Origin: Streptomyces olivochromogenes
GTDB taxonomy: Bacteria > Actinomycetota > Actinomycetes > Streptomycetales > Streptomycetaceae
Length of the DNA: 64,000 bases
Assembly (NCBI RefSeq): GCF_001514115.1
Contig: NZ_KQ948452.1
Coordinates: 248,001-312,000 of the forward strand
Direction: 5' to 3'
The notes below the pieces were generated by a model. The model worked only from the letters and a program-made list of their open reading frames with translations. It was not told the origin of the DNA and did no database searches. The translations under genes and the position numbers were made by a program. How positions within the stretch are numbered: position 1 is the first letter of the stretch; each line of letters opens with the position of its first letter. Of the stretch, positions 29,391 through 38,901 are shown piece by piece.

Positions 29391-29434
29391 GAGGGCCGCC
29401 ACCTGTACATACAGGTGGCGGCCCTCAGTTTTTC
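29391..29434 (+). terminator. strong terminator with T-tract
   Basis: A 17-bp perfect stem (29391-29407 with 29410-29426; GAGGGCCGCCACCTGTA and complement) is followed by AGTTTTT, a classic intrinsic terminator that is rare in such high-GC DNA. It serves the secreted-repeat gene and may also stop glnA transcripts. Confidence 0.93.
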
Positions 29435-29504
29435 AGGCGTCTTTCAGACGTCGTGATCTTCAGACGTCGTGATCTTTAGCTGTCTGATCTTTAGACGTCG
29501 TAGT
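29430..29504. repeat. tandem repeats of the glnA 3' end
   Basis: Four to five degenerate 15-17-bp units of the form TTTMAGACGTCGTGATC lie between the terminator and the glnA stop. The last unit contains the glnA stop codon itself, so the units look like duplications of the final glnA codons (Asp-Val-stop). Confidence 0.7.
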
Positions 29505-30900
29505 ACAGCTCGAACTCGTGCGGGTGCGGACGCAGCTGCAGCGGCGCGATCTCGTTCGTGCGCTTGAAGTCGATCCACGTCTCGATCAGGTCGGACGTGA
29601 AGACGTCGCCGGCGAGAAGGAACTCGTGGTCGGCCTCGAGGCGGTCGAGGACGGCCGGGAGGGAGGTCGGGACCTGGGCGACGCCCGCGTGCTCCTCGGG
29701 GGCGAGCTCGTAGAGGTCCTTGTCGATCGGCTCGGCCGGCTCGATCTTGTTCTTGATGCCGTCCAGGCCCGCGAGGAGCAGGGCGGAGAAGGCGAGGTAC
29801 GGGTTGCCGGAGGAGTCGGGCGCGCGGAACTCGACGCGCTTGGCCTTCGGGTTGGAGCCCGTGATCGGGATACGCATCGCGGCGGAGCGGTTGCGCTGCG
29901 AGTACACCAGGTTGACCGGCGCCTCGAAGCCCGGCACCAGGCGGTGGTACGAGTTCACCGTCGGGTTGGTGAACGCGAGCAGCGACGGGGCGTGCTTGAG
30001 GATGCCGCCGATGTAGTAGCGGGCGATGTCCGACAGACCCGCGTAGCCGGCCTCGTCGTAGAAGAGCGGGGTGCCGCCCGCCCACAGCGACGAGTGGACG
30101 TGCATGCCCGAGCCGTTGTCACCGAAGATCGGCTTCGGCATGAAGGTCGCGGTCTTGCCGTTGCGCCAGGCGACGTTCTTCACGATGTACTTGAAGAGCT
30201 GGAGGTCGTCGGCCGCGGCGAGCAGCGTGTTGAACTTGTAGTTGATCTCGGCCTGGCCGGCGGTGCCCACCTCGTGGTGCTGGCGCTCGACCTGGAGGCC
30301 GGACGCGGCCAGCTCCAGGGAGATCTCCGCACGCAGGTCGGCGAAGTGGTCGACCGGCGGGGTCGGGAAGTAGCCGCCCTTGTAGCGGACCTTGTAACCA
30401 CGGTTGTCCTCGAGGGCGCCGGTGTTCCAGGCGCCGGCCTCGGAGTCGATGTGGTAGAAGGCCTCGTTCGACTTGGTGTCGAAGCGCACGCTGTCGAAGA
30501 CGTAGAACTCGGCCTCGGGGCCGAAGTACGCGGTGTCGGCGATGCCGGTGGAGGCGAGGTAGGCCTCGGCCTTCTTCGCCACGTTGCGCGGGTCACGGGA
30601 GTACTGCTCGCCCGTGATCGGGTCGTGGATGAAGAAGTTGATGTTGACCGTCTTGTCGCGGCGGAAGGGGTCGACGCGCGCGGTGGACAGGTCGGCGCGG
30701 AGCGCCATGTCGGACTCGTGGATGGCCTGGAAGCCGCGGATCGAGGAACCGTCGAACGCGAGCTCCTCGGCCGGGTCGAAGGCCTCGGCCGGGATCGTGA
30801 AGTGCTGCATCACGCCCGGCAGGTCGCAGAAGCGGACGTCGACGAACTTGACGTCCTCGTCCGCGATGAACTTCTTGGCCTCGTCGGCGTTCTGGAACAT
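29491..30900 (-). CDS. glnA: glutamine synthetase type I
   Basis: 469 aa, the full GSI length. It starts [20 protein letters not shown] and has the Asp-loop [12 protein letters not shown]-binding [18 protein letters not shown], Arg-rich [17 protein letters not shown] and the adenylylation Tyr in [10 protein letters not shown] (about residue 397), the target of GlnE. It is the main ammonia-assimilating enzyme. GGAGGAG precedes the ATG at 30900. Four phased GlnR half-sites lie 100-135 bases upstream (30999-31036). Confidence 0.98.
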   Translation of the reverse strand: MFQNADEAKKFIADEDVKFVDVRFCDLPGVMQHFTIPAEAFDPAEELAFDGSSIRGFQAIHESDMALRADLSTARVDPFRRDKTVNINFFIHDPITGEQYSRDPRNVAKKAEAYLASTGIADTAYFGPEAEFYVFDSVRFDTKSNEAFYHIDSEAGAWNTGALEDNRGYKVRYKGGYFPTPPVDHFADLRAEISLELAASGLQVERQHHEVGTAGQAEINYKFNTLLAAADDLQLFKYIVKNVAWRNGKTATFMPKPIFGDNGSGMHVHSSLWAGGTPLFYDEAGYAGLSDIARYYIGGILKHAPSLLAFTNPTVNSYHRLVPGFEAPVNLVYSQRNRSAAMRIPITGSNPKAKRVEFRAPDSSGNPYLAFSALLLAGLDGIKNKIEPAEPIDKDLYELAPEEHAGVAQVPTSLPAVLDRLEADHEFLLAGDVFTSDLIETWIDFKRTNEIAPLQLRPHPHEFELYYDV

Positions 30901-30998
30901 CCAGCTCCTCCTACTCCCGCCCACAGTGGACCGGGGTGGTAGTTCGTTCGTGCGGCCAGTGCGGTGGCACACGCTGGAGCCGACCATAGGGATGGGGG

Positions 30999-31036
30999 AT
31001 TTCTCCAGCGTGACCCATTTGTTTCGCCCAAGTTAA
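30999..31036 (-). promoter_or_regulatory. GlnR operator upstream of glnA
   Basis: On the minus strand: TTAAC-N6-GAAAC-N6-GTCAC-N6-GAAAT, i.e. alternating a-sites (gTnAc) and b-sites (GaAAc) with exact 6-base gaps, matching the published streptomycete GlnR box layout. It is a better match than the glnII site in this window. Confidence 0.85.
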
Positions 31037-31099
31037 CCGACCCGGGGTCGTCAGGCCCCTCCTGTCCGCATGCCAAAACGGGCGCAGTACCGTGGACGG

Positions 31100-31570
31100 G
31101 TGGACAACAGGCAAGCAATCGGATCGTGGCTCTCCGGACCCCGCGCGGCCCTGGAGGACGCCGGTGCCGACCTCGGATACCGGGGCGAACAGCTGGGTCT
31201 GCCGGAACAGGGGCCCGGCTCCATCGCCCGCCCCGGCCGCAGGCTGGCCGCCCTCGCCATCGACTGGGCCCTGTGCCTGTTGATCGCATACGGACTGCTC
31301 ACCCACGGCTACAAGCCGGGGGCGACGGGCAACTGGGCCCTGCTCGTCTTCTTCGTCCTGGGCGTCCTGACCGTCGGCACGGTCGGCTCCACCCCGGGCA
31401 AGCGCCTCCTGGGCCTGCGGATCGTCCCCGAGGGCGGCGGCCGTCTCAACCCGCTGCGCGTCCTGCTGCGCACCGCCCTGCTGTGCGTGGTCATCCCCGC
31501 CCTGATCTGGGACCGCGACGGCCGCGGCCTGCACGACCGCATGGCCCGCACGATCGAGGTCCGGGCCTAG
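31100..31570 (+). CDS. RDD-family membrane protein
   Basis: 156 aa from GTG 31100 (VDNRQAIGSWLSGPRAAL). An alternative ATG at 31070 adds 10 residues; neither has a strong RBS. The RDD motif (RPGRRLAALAIDWALC) opens the first TM helix, with two further TM segments (NWALLVFFVLGVLTVGTVG, ALLCVVIPALIW) and GRGLHDRMARTIEV at the end. RDD proteins are proposed transporters or membrane scaffolds. It is divergent from glnA. In-frame PYDDT repeats continue after the TAG stop. Confidence 0.85.
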   Translation: MDNRQAIGSWLSGPRAALEDAGADLGYRGEQLGLPEQGPGSIARPGRRLAALAIDWALCLLIAYGLLTHGYKPGATGNWALLVFFVLGVLTVGTVGSTPGKRLLGLRIVPEGGGRLNPLRVLLRTALLCVVIPALIWDRDGRGLHDRMARTIEVRA

Positions 31571-31583
31571 CAACCGGGCACCG

Positions 31584-31651
31584 GGCCGTACGACGACACC
31601 AGGCCGTACGACGACACCAGGCCCTACAGCGACACCAGGCCGTACGGCGAG
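31584..31651 (+). repeat. 18-bp tandem repeats after the RDD gene
   Basis: Units of GGCCGTACGACGACACCA at 31584 and 31602 (identical), 31620 (two changes) and a partial unit at 31638. In the RDD frame they read PYDDTR, PYDDTR, PYSDTR, PYGEW after the TAG stop. Confidence 0.85.
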
Positions 31652-31654
31652 TGG

Positions 31655-31702
31655 TACGACGATGGGGGCGCCCGGAGTGATCCGGGCGCCCCCATCGTCG
31701 TA
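31655..31702. terminator. bidirectional terminator between RDD and DUF4191 genes
   Basis: Perfect 22-bp stem (31655-31676 with 31681-31702) around a GTGA loop; core GGGGGCGCCCGGA. The two flanking genes converge on it. Confidence 0.93.
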
Positions 31703-31720
31703 ACTCTGCTCAGAGGAGTG

Positions 31721-32422
31721 TCAGCGGGCCTTCGGTCCGCCGCGCGGCATCCGCATGCCCTTGGGCATCGGACCCTTCGGAAGGGGCATGTTGCTCATCA
31801 GGTCGCCCATCGCGCGCAGCCGGTCGTTGGTGGCCGTCACCTGCGGGCCGGTCAGGACGCGGGGGAACTTCAGCATCGTCGTGCGGAGCTTCTTGAGCTC
31901 CACCTGACCCTCACCGGAGCCCACGAGCACGTCGTGCACGGGCACATCGGCGACGATCCGCGCCATCTTCTTCTTCTCGGCCGCCAGCAGGCTCTTCACC
32001 CGGTTCGGGTTGCCCTCGGCCACCAGCACGATGCCGGCCTTGCCGACCGCGCGGTGCACCACGTCCTGGCTGCGGTTCATCGCCACCGCCGGAGTCGTGG
32101 TCCAGCCTCGGCCGATGTTGTCCAGCACGGCCGCTGCTGCGCCGGGCTGGCCCTCCATCTGTCCGAACGCGGCTCGCTCGGCCCTGCGCCCGAAGACGAT
32201 CGCCGTCGCGAGGAAGGCGAGCAGAAGGCCGAGAATGCCCAGGTAGTACGGGTGGTCGATCAAGAGGCCGATCGCGAGGAAGACACCGAAGGTGACGATT
32301 CCGACTGCCGCGAGTACAAGACCGATCTTGGAGTCGGCCTTGCGAGTCATCTTGTAGGTCAGGGCGATCTGCTTGAGTCGCCCGGGGTTAGCAGCGTCCG
32401 CTGCAGTTTCCTTCCTCGCCAT
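31721..32422 (-). CDS. DUF4191 membrane protein
   Basis: 233 aa. N-terminal basic region (RLKQIALTYKMTRKADSK), two TM helices (IGLVLAAVGIVTFGVFLAIG and YYLGILGLLLAFLATAIVF), then a cytoplasmic domain (RAERAAFGQMEGQPGAAAAV, NRSQDVVHRAVGKAGIVLVA) and a Met/Pro/Lys-rich tail (PLPKGPMPKGMRMP). The family sits next to lipA in many actinobacteria; its function is not known. Start ATG 32422. Confidence 0.85.
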   Translation of the reverse strand: MARKETAADAANPGRLKQIALTYKMTRKADSKIGLVLAAVGIVTFGVFLAIGLLIDHPYYLGILGLLLAFLATAIVFGRRAERAAFGQMEGQPGAAAAVLDNIGRGWTTTPAVAMNRSQDVVHRAVGKAGIVLVAEGNPNRVKSLLAAEKKKMARIVADVPVHDVLVGSGEGQVELKKLRTTMLKFPRVLTGPQVTATNDRLRAMGDLMSNMPLPKGPMPKGMRMPRGGPKAR

Positions 32423-32511
32423 GCCACGAAGTCTACGTGGCCCGACAAGCGCCGACGACGGCAGTGTCCGGGCAGGCTGCGGCAGCGCCCGCACGGGGGG
32501 TCCGGCGACGG

Positions 32512-32709
32512 CTACGAACGCGTCGCCACGGACTCCAGCACGCGCTGCGCCTCGACCCGGTCCTTGGCGCGGCGGCGGTCCTCCAGGACGGAGGTCCAGG
32601 CGTTGCGGCGGGCGGTGCGCTGGCCACTGCTCATGAGCAGCGACTCGACGGCACGGAGTGCATCGGTGAACGACGGGATGGCTGTGGCGCGTACGGGCGC
32701 GGCCTGCAT
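32512..32709 (-). CDS. small conserved hypothetical protein, 65 aa
   Basis: Starts MQAAPVRATAIPSFTDALRA and continues VESLLMSSGQRTARRNAWTS, a predicted amphipathic, Arg-rich helical protein. GGGGGA lies ~8 bases before ATG 32709. The codon bias is Streptomyces-like. It sits between DUF4191 and lipA on the same strand. No function is recognised. Confidence 0.6.
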   Translation of the reverse strand: MQAAPVRATAIPSFTDALRAVESLLMSSGQRTARRNAWTSVLEDRRRAKDRVEAQRVLESVATRS

Positions 32710-32945
32710 GATGGAGGTCCCCCCTCGGGATGGCGGCTCTGGACGGGGCGGTACGTGGCGTAAGACCAGGGTCACTGATTGGTGTTACCAGGGCGTGACC
32801 GACCGGTCAAACACCAATGAAGCCTTGATGCGGCGGGCCTCCAGCATGACGCCGTCCTGACGCCTGTCCCCATCTGCGCGGACGGTCCGTAGCGCGGTGA
32901 ATTGGCCACATTGTGGGGGGAGTTGCTTGTGCGCCGATTCACACG

Positions 32946-32974
32946 CGAGCGGTGGCACTGAGTGCCACCGCTCG
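32946..32974 (-). terminator. lipA terminator
   Basis: CGAGCGGTGGCACT (32946-32959) and its complement (32961-32974), a 14-bp stem with a minimal loop, about 50 bases after the lipA stop on the minus strand. Confidence 0.85.
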
Positions 32975-33024
32975 GGTTGTAAGGCGTTTCAAATTATGTC
33001 GCCCGCACTGCTCCGTGCGGGTGA

Positions 33025-33990
33025 TCAGACCGCCTGCGAGGCGACGTACGCGCCACGCTTCTCGATGGCCATCTGGTACAGCCGACCGGCGCGGTACGAG
33101 GAGCGCACCAGCGGGCCCGACATGACACCGGAGAAGCCGATCTGCTCGGCCTCCTCCTTCAGCTCCACGAACTCGTGCGGCTTGACCCAGCGCTCCACGG
33201 GGTGGTGGCGCACGGAGGGACGCAGGTACTGCGTGATGGTCACCAGCTCGCAGCCCGCCTCGTGCAGCTGCGTGAGGGCCTCGCTGACCTCCTCGCGGGT
33301 CTCGCCCATGCCGAGGATGAGGTTCGACTTCGTGACCAGACCGTAGTCGCGCGCCTCGGTGATGACCTTCAGCGAGCGCTCGTAGCGGAAGCCCGGGCGG
33401 ATGCGCTTGAAGATCCGGGGGACCGTCTCGACGTTGTGCGCGAAGACCTCCGGGCGGGACGAGAAGACCTCGGCGAGCTGGGCGGGCTCGGCGTTGAAGT
33501 CGGGGGCGAGGAGTTCGACCTTGGTGCGGCCGGCCTCGCGCTCCGCCGTCTGCTGGTGGATCTGGCGGACGGTCTCGGCGTACAGCCACGCCCCGCCGTC
33601 CTCCAGGTCGTCGCGGGCGACGCCGGTGATGGTGGCGTAGTTCAGGTCCATCGTGACCACGGACTCGCCCACGCGACGGGGTTCGTCGCGGTCGAGTGCC
33701 TCCGGCTTGCCCGTGTCGATCTGGCAGAAGTCACAGCGCCGGGTGCACTGGTCACCGCCGATGAGGAACGTGGCCTCGCGGTCTTCCCAGCACTCGTAGA
33801 TGTTGGGGCAGCCCGCCTCCTGGCAGACCGTGTGCAGGCCCTCGCTCTTCACGAGGTTCTGCATCTTGGTGTACTCGGGGCCCATTTTCGCCCGGGTCTT
33901 GATCCACTCGGGCTTGCGCTCGATGGGGGTCTGGGCGTTCCGGACCTCCAGGCGCAGCATTTTGCGTCCGTCGGGTGCGACTGCGGACAC
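33025..33990 (-). CDS. lipA: lipoyl synthase
   Basis: 321 aa. Radical-SAM motif C82-C86-C89 (CTRRCDFC) plus the auxiliary 4Fe-4S ligands C56, C61, C67 ([12 protein letters not shown]) and the C-terminal RSSYRAG motif. It inserts two sulfurs into protein-bound octanoyl groups to form lipoate on E2 and GcvH. The GTG at 33990 is chosen because AGGGAG lies 5 bases upstream; the longer frame enters repeat DNA. lipB lies upstream on the same strand, but ~520 bases containing an extragenic repeat separate them, so each probably has its own promoter. Confidence 0.97.
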   Translation of the reverse strand: MSAVAPDGRKMLRLEVRNAQTPIERKPEWIKTRAKMGPEYTKMQNLVKSEGLHTVCQEAGCPNIYECWEDREATFLIGGDQCTRRCDFCQIDTGKPEALDRDEPRRVGESVVTMDLNYATITGVARDDLEDGGAWLYAETVRQIHQQTAEREAGRTKVELLAPDFNAEPAQLAEVFSSRPEVFAHNVETVPRIFKRIRPGFRYERSLKVITEARDYGLVTKSNLILGMGETREEVSEALTQLHEAGCELVTITQYLRPSVRHHPVERWVKPHEFVELKEEAEQIGFSGVMSGPLVRSSYRAGRLYQMAIEKRGAYVASQAV

Positions 33991-34100
33991 ATCGGCTCCC
34001 TGTAGCTTCGATTCTTCGGCGTACACCAGGGTACGCCCGTACGGTTCTCGGCCCCCGCGGTGGGCAACCTTGCGGACCGGGGGTGCATTCCCGGGGGTTT

Positions 34101-34486
34101 CCTCGCCCCCGCCGCCCCTACCCGTCCCATCCCGCCCCGGGGGCTCCGCCCCCAGACCCCCGGGTGGGTTTGTCGGCTGCGGGCCGGTGGGGGCCGATCG
34201 CGCAGTTCCCCGCGCCCCTGAGGGGCGGGGCTGCGCCCCGGCCCCCACCGGCCTGAACGACCTCGTCCTCAAACGCCGGACGGGCTGAAGGCTTTCAGGG
34301 GCGCGGGGAACTGCGCGAGCAGCCCCCACCGGCCGTCAGCCGAACGACTGCGGACGGACGGGGACGCGGGGCGGAGCCCCGGGCTGAGGGGCGCGAGGAA
34401 CTGCGCGAGCAGCCCCCACCGGCCCGCAGTCGGGCCACGTCGGGCAGGCGGGGGATCGGGGCGGAGCCCCGGCCTGAGGGGCGCGT
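34101..34486. repeat. composite extragenic repeat between lipB and lipA
   Basis: It opens with the family end sequence (CCTCGCCCCCGCCGCCCC at 34101), then has three copies of the GCGCAGTTCCCCGCGC core in both orientations (near 34199, 34300, 34391) and the CGTCCTCAAACGCCGGACGG module (34266). GC hairpins such as GGGGCGGAGCCCC recur. It ends ~27 bases from the lipB stop. Confidence 0.85.
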
Positions 34487-34512
34487 GAGGGGACGTCCGC
34501 AGGCGGCATACG

Positions 34513-35310
34513 TCAGGCCGAGGCCCGTTCGACCTCGCGGGGGCGCAGGTCGGCGTGCTCCAGGACATCGCGCAGGTGCTTCTCGGCGACCGGCAGAACC
34601 TCGGCGATGGTGACCTCGCGCCCCAACTCGTACGCCAGGGACGTCACCCCCGCGTCCCGGATCCCGCACGGGATGATCTTGTCGAAGGAAGACGTGTCCG
34701 GATTCACGTTCAGGGCGAAGCCGTGCATCGTGACGCCCTTGGCGACCCGGATCCCCATGGCGCAGATCTTCCGGTCCTCGCGCCGCTGCCCGGCGTTGGA
34801 GGGCGCGTACTCGGGCCCGTTCAGACGGGGGTCGAACTCCTCGTCCGCCAGCCGCGGGTCGAAGTCGAGGGAGAGCCCGCCGACGGAGGGGCGTGAGGCG
34901 ACGGGGTCGCCCAGGACCCAGACGCCCGCCCGGCCCTCCACCCGGCTGGTCTCGACGCCGAACTCGGCGCAGACCCGGATCATGGCGTCTTCGAGCCGCC
35001 GCAGGTGCGCCACCACGTCCACCGGGCGCGGCAGCTTCTGGATCGGGTAGCCCACGAGCTGCCCGGGTCCGTGCCAGGTGATCTTGCCGCCGCGGTCCAC
35101 GTCGACCACGGGCGTGCCGTCGAGGGGCCGTTCGCTGTCCGCCGTACGCCGGCCCGCCGTGTAGACCGGCGGGTGCTCCAGGAGCAGGCAGGTGTCGGGG
35201 ACCTCGTCCAGGAAACGGGCGGCATGCACGCGGCGCTGCTCGTCCCAGGCCTCTTGGTACTCCACGGCCTCGGCACCGAATCCCATGCGGACGAACCGCA
35301 ACTCACTCAC
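34513..35310 (-). CDS. lipB: lipoyl(octanoyl) transferase
   Basis: 265 aa. Conserved motifs [23 protein letters not shown], catalytic Lys in [18 protein letters not shown] and catalytic Cys in IIPCGI. It moves octanoyl from acyl-ACP to apo-lipoyl domains, the step before LipA. An insertion ([20 protein letters not shown] and onward, ~30 residues) lies between RAGVWV and RKICAMGI. The GTG start at 35310 has GGGAGG 8 bases upstream. Confidence 0.96.
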   Translation of the reverse strand: MSELRFVRMGFGAEAVEYQEAWDEQRRVHAARFLDEVPDTCLLLEHPPVYTAGRRTADSERPLDGTPVVDVDRGGKITWHGPGQLVGYPIQKLPRPVDVVAHLRRLEDAMIRVCAEFGVETSRVEGRAGVWVLGDPVASRPSVGGLSLDFDPRLADEEFDPRLNGPEYAPSNAGQRREDRKICAMGIRVAKGVTMHGFALNVNPDTSSFDKIIPCGIRDAGVTSLAYELGREVTIAEVLPVAEKHLRDVLEHADLRPREVERASA

Positions 35311-35612
35311 GGCAAGCGCCTCCCTAGAAGCCTCAGAACCTTCAGAACCTGTGGTGTGGCAACCGGCGGGCCCGTTGCGCGGCAGGCGAAAGAACCTTTC
35401 GTCAGGTACGTAACGCGCCCACGCCACTGTACGTCCGGGCCGCGCGCGTCAGCCCAGCGGTCAATCCTCACACGATCGGATGAATGTATGCCGATGCCTG
35501 CGATCACGCGCTTACTCTCCGCTACATTCGCGCCGTCCACGAGGCCATAAGGGCTGCTCACAGGCAATCCGGGCACCCAGTGATGCCCGGAAGGCAGGAG
35601 ACCGCACCGCAG

Positions 35613-37052
35613 ATGACGGAACGACCCGCGCAGCGCACTCCCAATCGCCAGCTCGCCGCGCTCATCGCAGAAGCGGGGTTCTCCAACGCAGGTCTCGCCC
35701 GTCGCGTGGACCAGCTCGGCCTCGAACACGGACTTGACCTGAGATATGACAAGACATCGGTGACGCGGTGGCTGCGCGGGCAGCAGCCCCGCGGCACCAC
35801 ACCCGCCCTCATCGCCGAGGTGTTCACACGGCGCCTCGGCCGCCGCCTCACCGCGCAGGACCTCGGGCTCGACGCCTGCGCGCCCGTCTACGCGGGCCTC
35901 GAGTTCGCCGCGACTCCCGAGGAGGCCGTCGACATCGTCAGCGGGCTGTGGCGCAAGGACTCCGGCAGCCACGCCGAGCTCCGCAAGATCGCCTTCACCC
36001 CGGCGGGACTCGTCGTCCCCAGCCGCGACTGGCTGATCGGACGGGCCGACGACCGGGTGAGCCGCGGCGACCCGGCCGCCGCGCGCATCCCCGCCCAGGG
36101 CCGCCCCGCGGTCCCCCGCCAGCGCAGCCAGACCGAACGCGGCCCCGGCCAGAAGGTCACCGGCGGGGACATCGCCGCACTGCGCTCGGTGGGCGAACTG
36201 TTCCGCGCCCTCGACCACGCCTACGGCGGCGGCCACGCCCGCCAGGCCCTGGTCCGCTACCTGGAGCACGAGGCCGAGCCCATGCTGCGCGGCGCGTACG
36301 GCGAGCAGACCGGGCGGCGCCTGTTCGCGGCCGCCGCCGACCTCACCCGCCTCGCCGGCTGGACCTCGTACGACATCGCCGCGCACGGGCTCGCGCAGCG
36401 CTACTTCGTGCAGGCGCTGCGGCTGTCGCAGGCGGCCGGCGACCGGGCGTACGGCTCGTACGTCCTGGTCACCATGAGCCGGCAGGCGGTCTACCTCGGC
36501 CACGGGCGCGAGGCCGTGCAGCTCGCCCGGGTCGCGCAGCAGGGCGTCGGCTCGTCCGTGCCGCCCGTCGTCCAGGCGCTGCTGCACTCCGTGGAGGCGC
36601 GCGGGCACGGCGTACTCGGGGAGGTACGGGCCTGCACGGCGTCACTGGTGCGCGCCGAGCGGGCCCTCGAATCCGTCCGGCCGGGGGACGAGGCCCCGCA
36701 CTGGGCACGGTTCTTCGACGAGGCGCAGCTCGCCGACGAGTTCGGGCACTGCCACCGGGATCTGCAGCAGTACCGGGCCGCGGCGCAGCACGCCGAGCGC
36801 TCGCTGCAGTTGCGGGCGCCCGGCTTCGCGCGCAGCCGGCTGTTCTGCCGGGTGGTGCTCGCCTCGGCACGGCTCGGGCTCGGGGAGCTCGACCAGGCCT
36901 GCCAGCTGGGCGCCGAGGCCGCGGGGCAGGCGGCGGAGATGCGGTCGGTCCGGGCCGTCGAGTACGTACGGGACTTCGAGCGGCGGCTCGAACCGTACCG
37001 GGACGCGGCACCCGTCCGGGGCTACCGGGATCGGGTGGCGGCCCTGGGCTGA
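35613..37052 (+). CDS. NsdA-like regulator with N-terminal HTH and TPR-like C terminus
   Basis: 479 aa from ATG 35613 (MTERPAQRTPNRQL). ATG 35583 adds 10 residues. The N terminus (NRQLAALIAEAGFSNAGLAR, TSVTRWLRGQQPRG) is an XRE-type HTH. The rest is helical and TPR-like (QALRLSQAAGDRAYGSYVLV, AVQLARVAQQGVG, AAAQHAERSLQL). This layout matches the Streptomyces NsdA family, whose founder negatively affects differentiation and antibiotic production. AGGAG 12 bases upstream is a loose RBS. It converges with the amine oxidase gene with a 1-base gap. Confidence 0.75.
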   Translation: MTERPAQRTPNRQLAALIAEAGFSNAGLARRVDQLGLEHGLDLRYDKTSVTRWLRGQQPRGTTPALIAEVFTRRLGRRLTAQDLGLDACAPVYAGLEFAATPEEAVDIVSGLWRKDSGSHAELRKIAFTPAGLVVPSRDWLIGRADDRVSRGDPAAARIPAQGRPAVPRQRSQTERGPGQKVTGGDIAALRSVGELFRALDHAYGGGHARQALVRYLEHEAEPMLRGAYGEQTGRRLFAAAADLTRLAGWTSYDIAAHGLAQRYFVQALRLSQAAGDRAYGSYVLVTMSRQAVYLGHGREAVQLARVAQQGVGSSVPPVVQALLHSVEARGHGVLGEVRACTASLVRAERALESVRPGDEAPHWARFFDEAQLADEFGHCHRDLQQYRAAAQHAERSLQLRAPGFARSRLFCRVVLASARLGLGELDQACQLGAEAAGQAAEMRSVRAVEYVRDFERRLEPYRDAAPVRGYRDRVAALG

Positions 37053-37053
37053 C

Positions 37054-38406
37054 TCAGGCCGCCGTTTCCAGACGCTCCTCCGCCGCGGCCGGACGGGAGC
37101 CCATGTCCCTGATGAGGGCGTGGGCGGCCCGGCGGCCCGAATGCAGGGCGCCCTGGACCGTGCCGGTGTCCCGGTGGTCCCCGCAGACGTACAGGCCCGC
37201 CAGGAGGCGTACAGGGCGGCGCAGGTCGTGCGGCGGGGGCATCGCGGGGACCGCGTCACGGGTGTGGTGGACCGCGAGGAGTTCCCAACGGGTCGTCGAC
37301 GTGCCGTAGAGGCGGGCCAGTTGGGCGCGGACCGCGGTGTCCAGATGGGCGGCGGCCGGGGGAGTGCCCAGCACCGTCGAGGAGACGAGCGCCCGTCCGG
37401 CGGGGGCGCGGGACGGGTCGACCTGGCTGATGACCGCTGTCTGCGCCACCGGGCCGCTCCGGTCGGCGTCCAGCAGCAGGGCCGGGTCGGTCAACGGGGG
37501 CTCGTCCGTGGTGTGGTGCAGGACCGTCACCGGATGGAAGGCCGGGACGCGCAGACCGGGCAGCAACCGGGCCGCGGCGCGGGCTCCGGTCGCCAGCAGG
37601 ATGGCCCGGCAGGTGAGTTCGCCGTGGTCCTTCGTCGTGACGGTGGTCGTGGAGACCGCGGTGACCTCGACGCCGGTGTGGACGGTGCCCGGGGGCAGGG
37701 AGGCCGCCAGGAGCTCCGGCAGGGTGTCCGCGCCGCCCTCCGGCAGGCACAGCCGGCCCGACGCGAACGAGTGCAGGGCCAGGTCGGCGGCGCGGCTGGA
37801 GGTGGTCAGGGCCGGGTCGCACAGCAGTGCGGCGAGCAGGGGGCGCAGAAAGCCGTCGACCGTACGGGGCGGCAGACCACGGGTGGTCAGCGCCTGTGCG
37901 GTGGGGAGGTCGGGGCGGCCGAGGAGGCGCTCGGGTGGTGTGACGGCGAGGCGGGCGAGGGCGGTGGCCAGGCGGGTCTGGTCGAGGTGGCCGCCGAGGG
38001 GGCCGGGGCGGGAGGACTGGCTCCGGGGGAGACGGGGGGCGCTTGCGAGGGCGCGTGCGGCAGTGAGTGCGCCCCTTGCGCTCCGGGGGGTGGTGGGGGC
38101 GGCGGCGCGGTGGTGACGGCCGTCGCTGTGCAGCAGCACGCCCGGGGAGAACGGGCGCAGGGCCAGGGTGTTCAGGCCCGGGGTGCGGTGCAGTTCGGGG
38201 TACGAGGTGGACAGGAGCCGGCCGATACGGTCGAGCCGGAAGCCGTCCACCTTCTCCGTCGTCATGCGGCCGCCCACGGTGGGGGCGGCCTCCAGAACCT
38301 TCGTCGTGAGGCCCGCCCTGGTCAGGTGCTGGGCGGCCGCGAGTCCCGCGGCTCCGGCCCCGACGATGACGACGTCCACATCCGCCTTGCATACGGGCTC
38401 TAGCAC
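37054..38406 (-). CDS. FAD-dependent amine oxidase/phytoene desaturase-like oxidoreductase
   Basis: 450 aa from GTG 38406 (GGAGG five bases upstream). The N-terminal dinucleotide-binding fold is VDVVIVGAGAAGLAAAQHL with acidic KVLEA and GGRMTT. The C-terminal FAD motif is GLYVCGDHRDTGTVQGALHS. The middle substrate domain is Ala/Leu/Pro-rich (SSRPGPLGGHLDQTRLATAL) without clear assignment. It resembles protoporphyrinogen- or amine oxidase-like enzymes. The substrate is unknown. Confidence 0.85.
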   Translation of the reverse strand: MLEPVCKADVDVVIVGAGAAGLAAAQHLTRAGLTTKVLEAAPTVGGRMTTEKVDGFRLDRIGRLLSTSYPELHRTPGLNTLALRPFSPGVLLHSDGRHHRAAAPTTPRSARGALTAARALASAPRLPRSQSSRPGPLGGHLDQTRLATALARLAVTPPERLLGRPDLPTAQALTTRGLPPRTVDGFLRPLLAALLCDPALTTSSRAADLALHSFASGRLCLPEGGADTLPELLAASLPPGTVHTGVEVTAVSTTTVTTKDHGELTCRAILLATGARAAARLLPGLRVPAFHPVTVLHHTTDEPPLTDPALLLDADRSGPVAQTAVISQVDPSRAPAGRALVSSTVLGTPPAAAHLDTAVRAQLARLYGTSTTRWELLAVHHTRDAVPAMPPPHDLRRPVRLLAGLYVCGDHRDTGTVQGALHSGRRAAHALIRDMGSRPAAAEERLETAA

Positions 38407-38560
38407 GTACCCCTCCTCGAGGTTGCGCGGCCGGTGGGAACGTCATGCCCCCAACGGGCCCTGGGGATACCCGAGTTCGGGTCGAGGGTAGGTGCGTCCG
38501 GAGCCGTGGACAGTCGCGCGTCGGGCGTGCACGGTCGCATGGGGGTGCACGGTTTCTTTG

Positions 38561-38893
38561 TCTGCGGGCCCGGTGGGGGTCGGTCGCGCAGTTCCCCGCG
38601 CCCCCGAGGCGGGGCTCCGCCCCGCATCCCCGGGGCGCCCGGATCGGTTTGGCTGCGGGCCGGTGGGGGTTGCTCGCGCAGTTCCCCGCGCCCCTGGGGC
38701 GGGGGCTTCGCCCCGCGTCCCCGCCCGTCCGCAGTCGTTCGGCTGACGGGCGGTGGGGGCTGGTCGCGCAGTTCCCCGCGTCCCTGAAGGCCTTCAGCCT
38801 GTCCGGCGTTTGAGGACGAGGCCGTTCAGGCCGATGGGGGGCTGGGGGCGGCAGCCCCCAGGGATGGGACGGGTAGGGGCGGCGGGGGCGAGG
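38561..38893. repeat. composite extragenic repeat 3' of the TIGR01777 gene
   Basis: Three copies of GCGCAGTTCCCCGCGC (near 38586, 38674 and 38767), each preceded by GGTGGGGG and a GC-hairpin, then the module CCGTCCGGCGTTTGAGGACG variant (38799) and the family end sequence ending GGCGGGGGCGAGG at 38893. It is inverted relative to the 16271 copy. Confidence 0.85.
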
Positions 38894-38901
38894 AACGTCT
38901 G

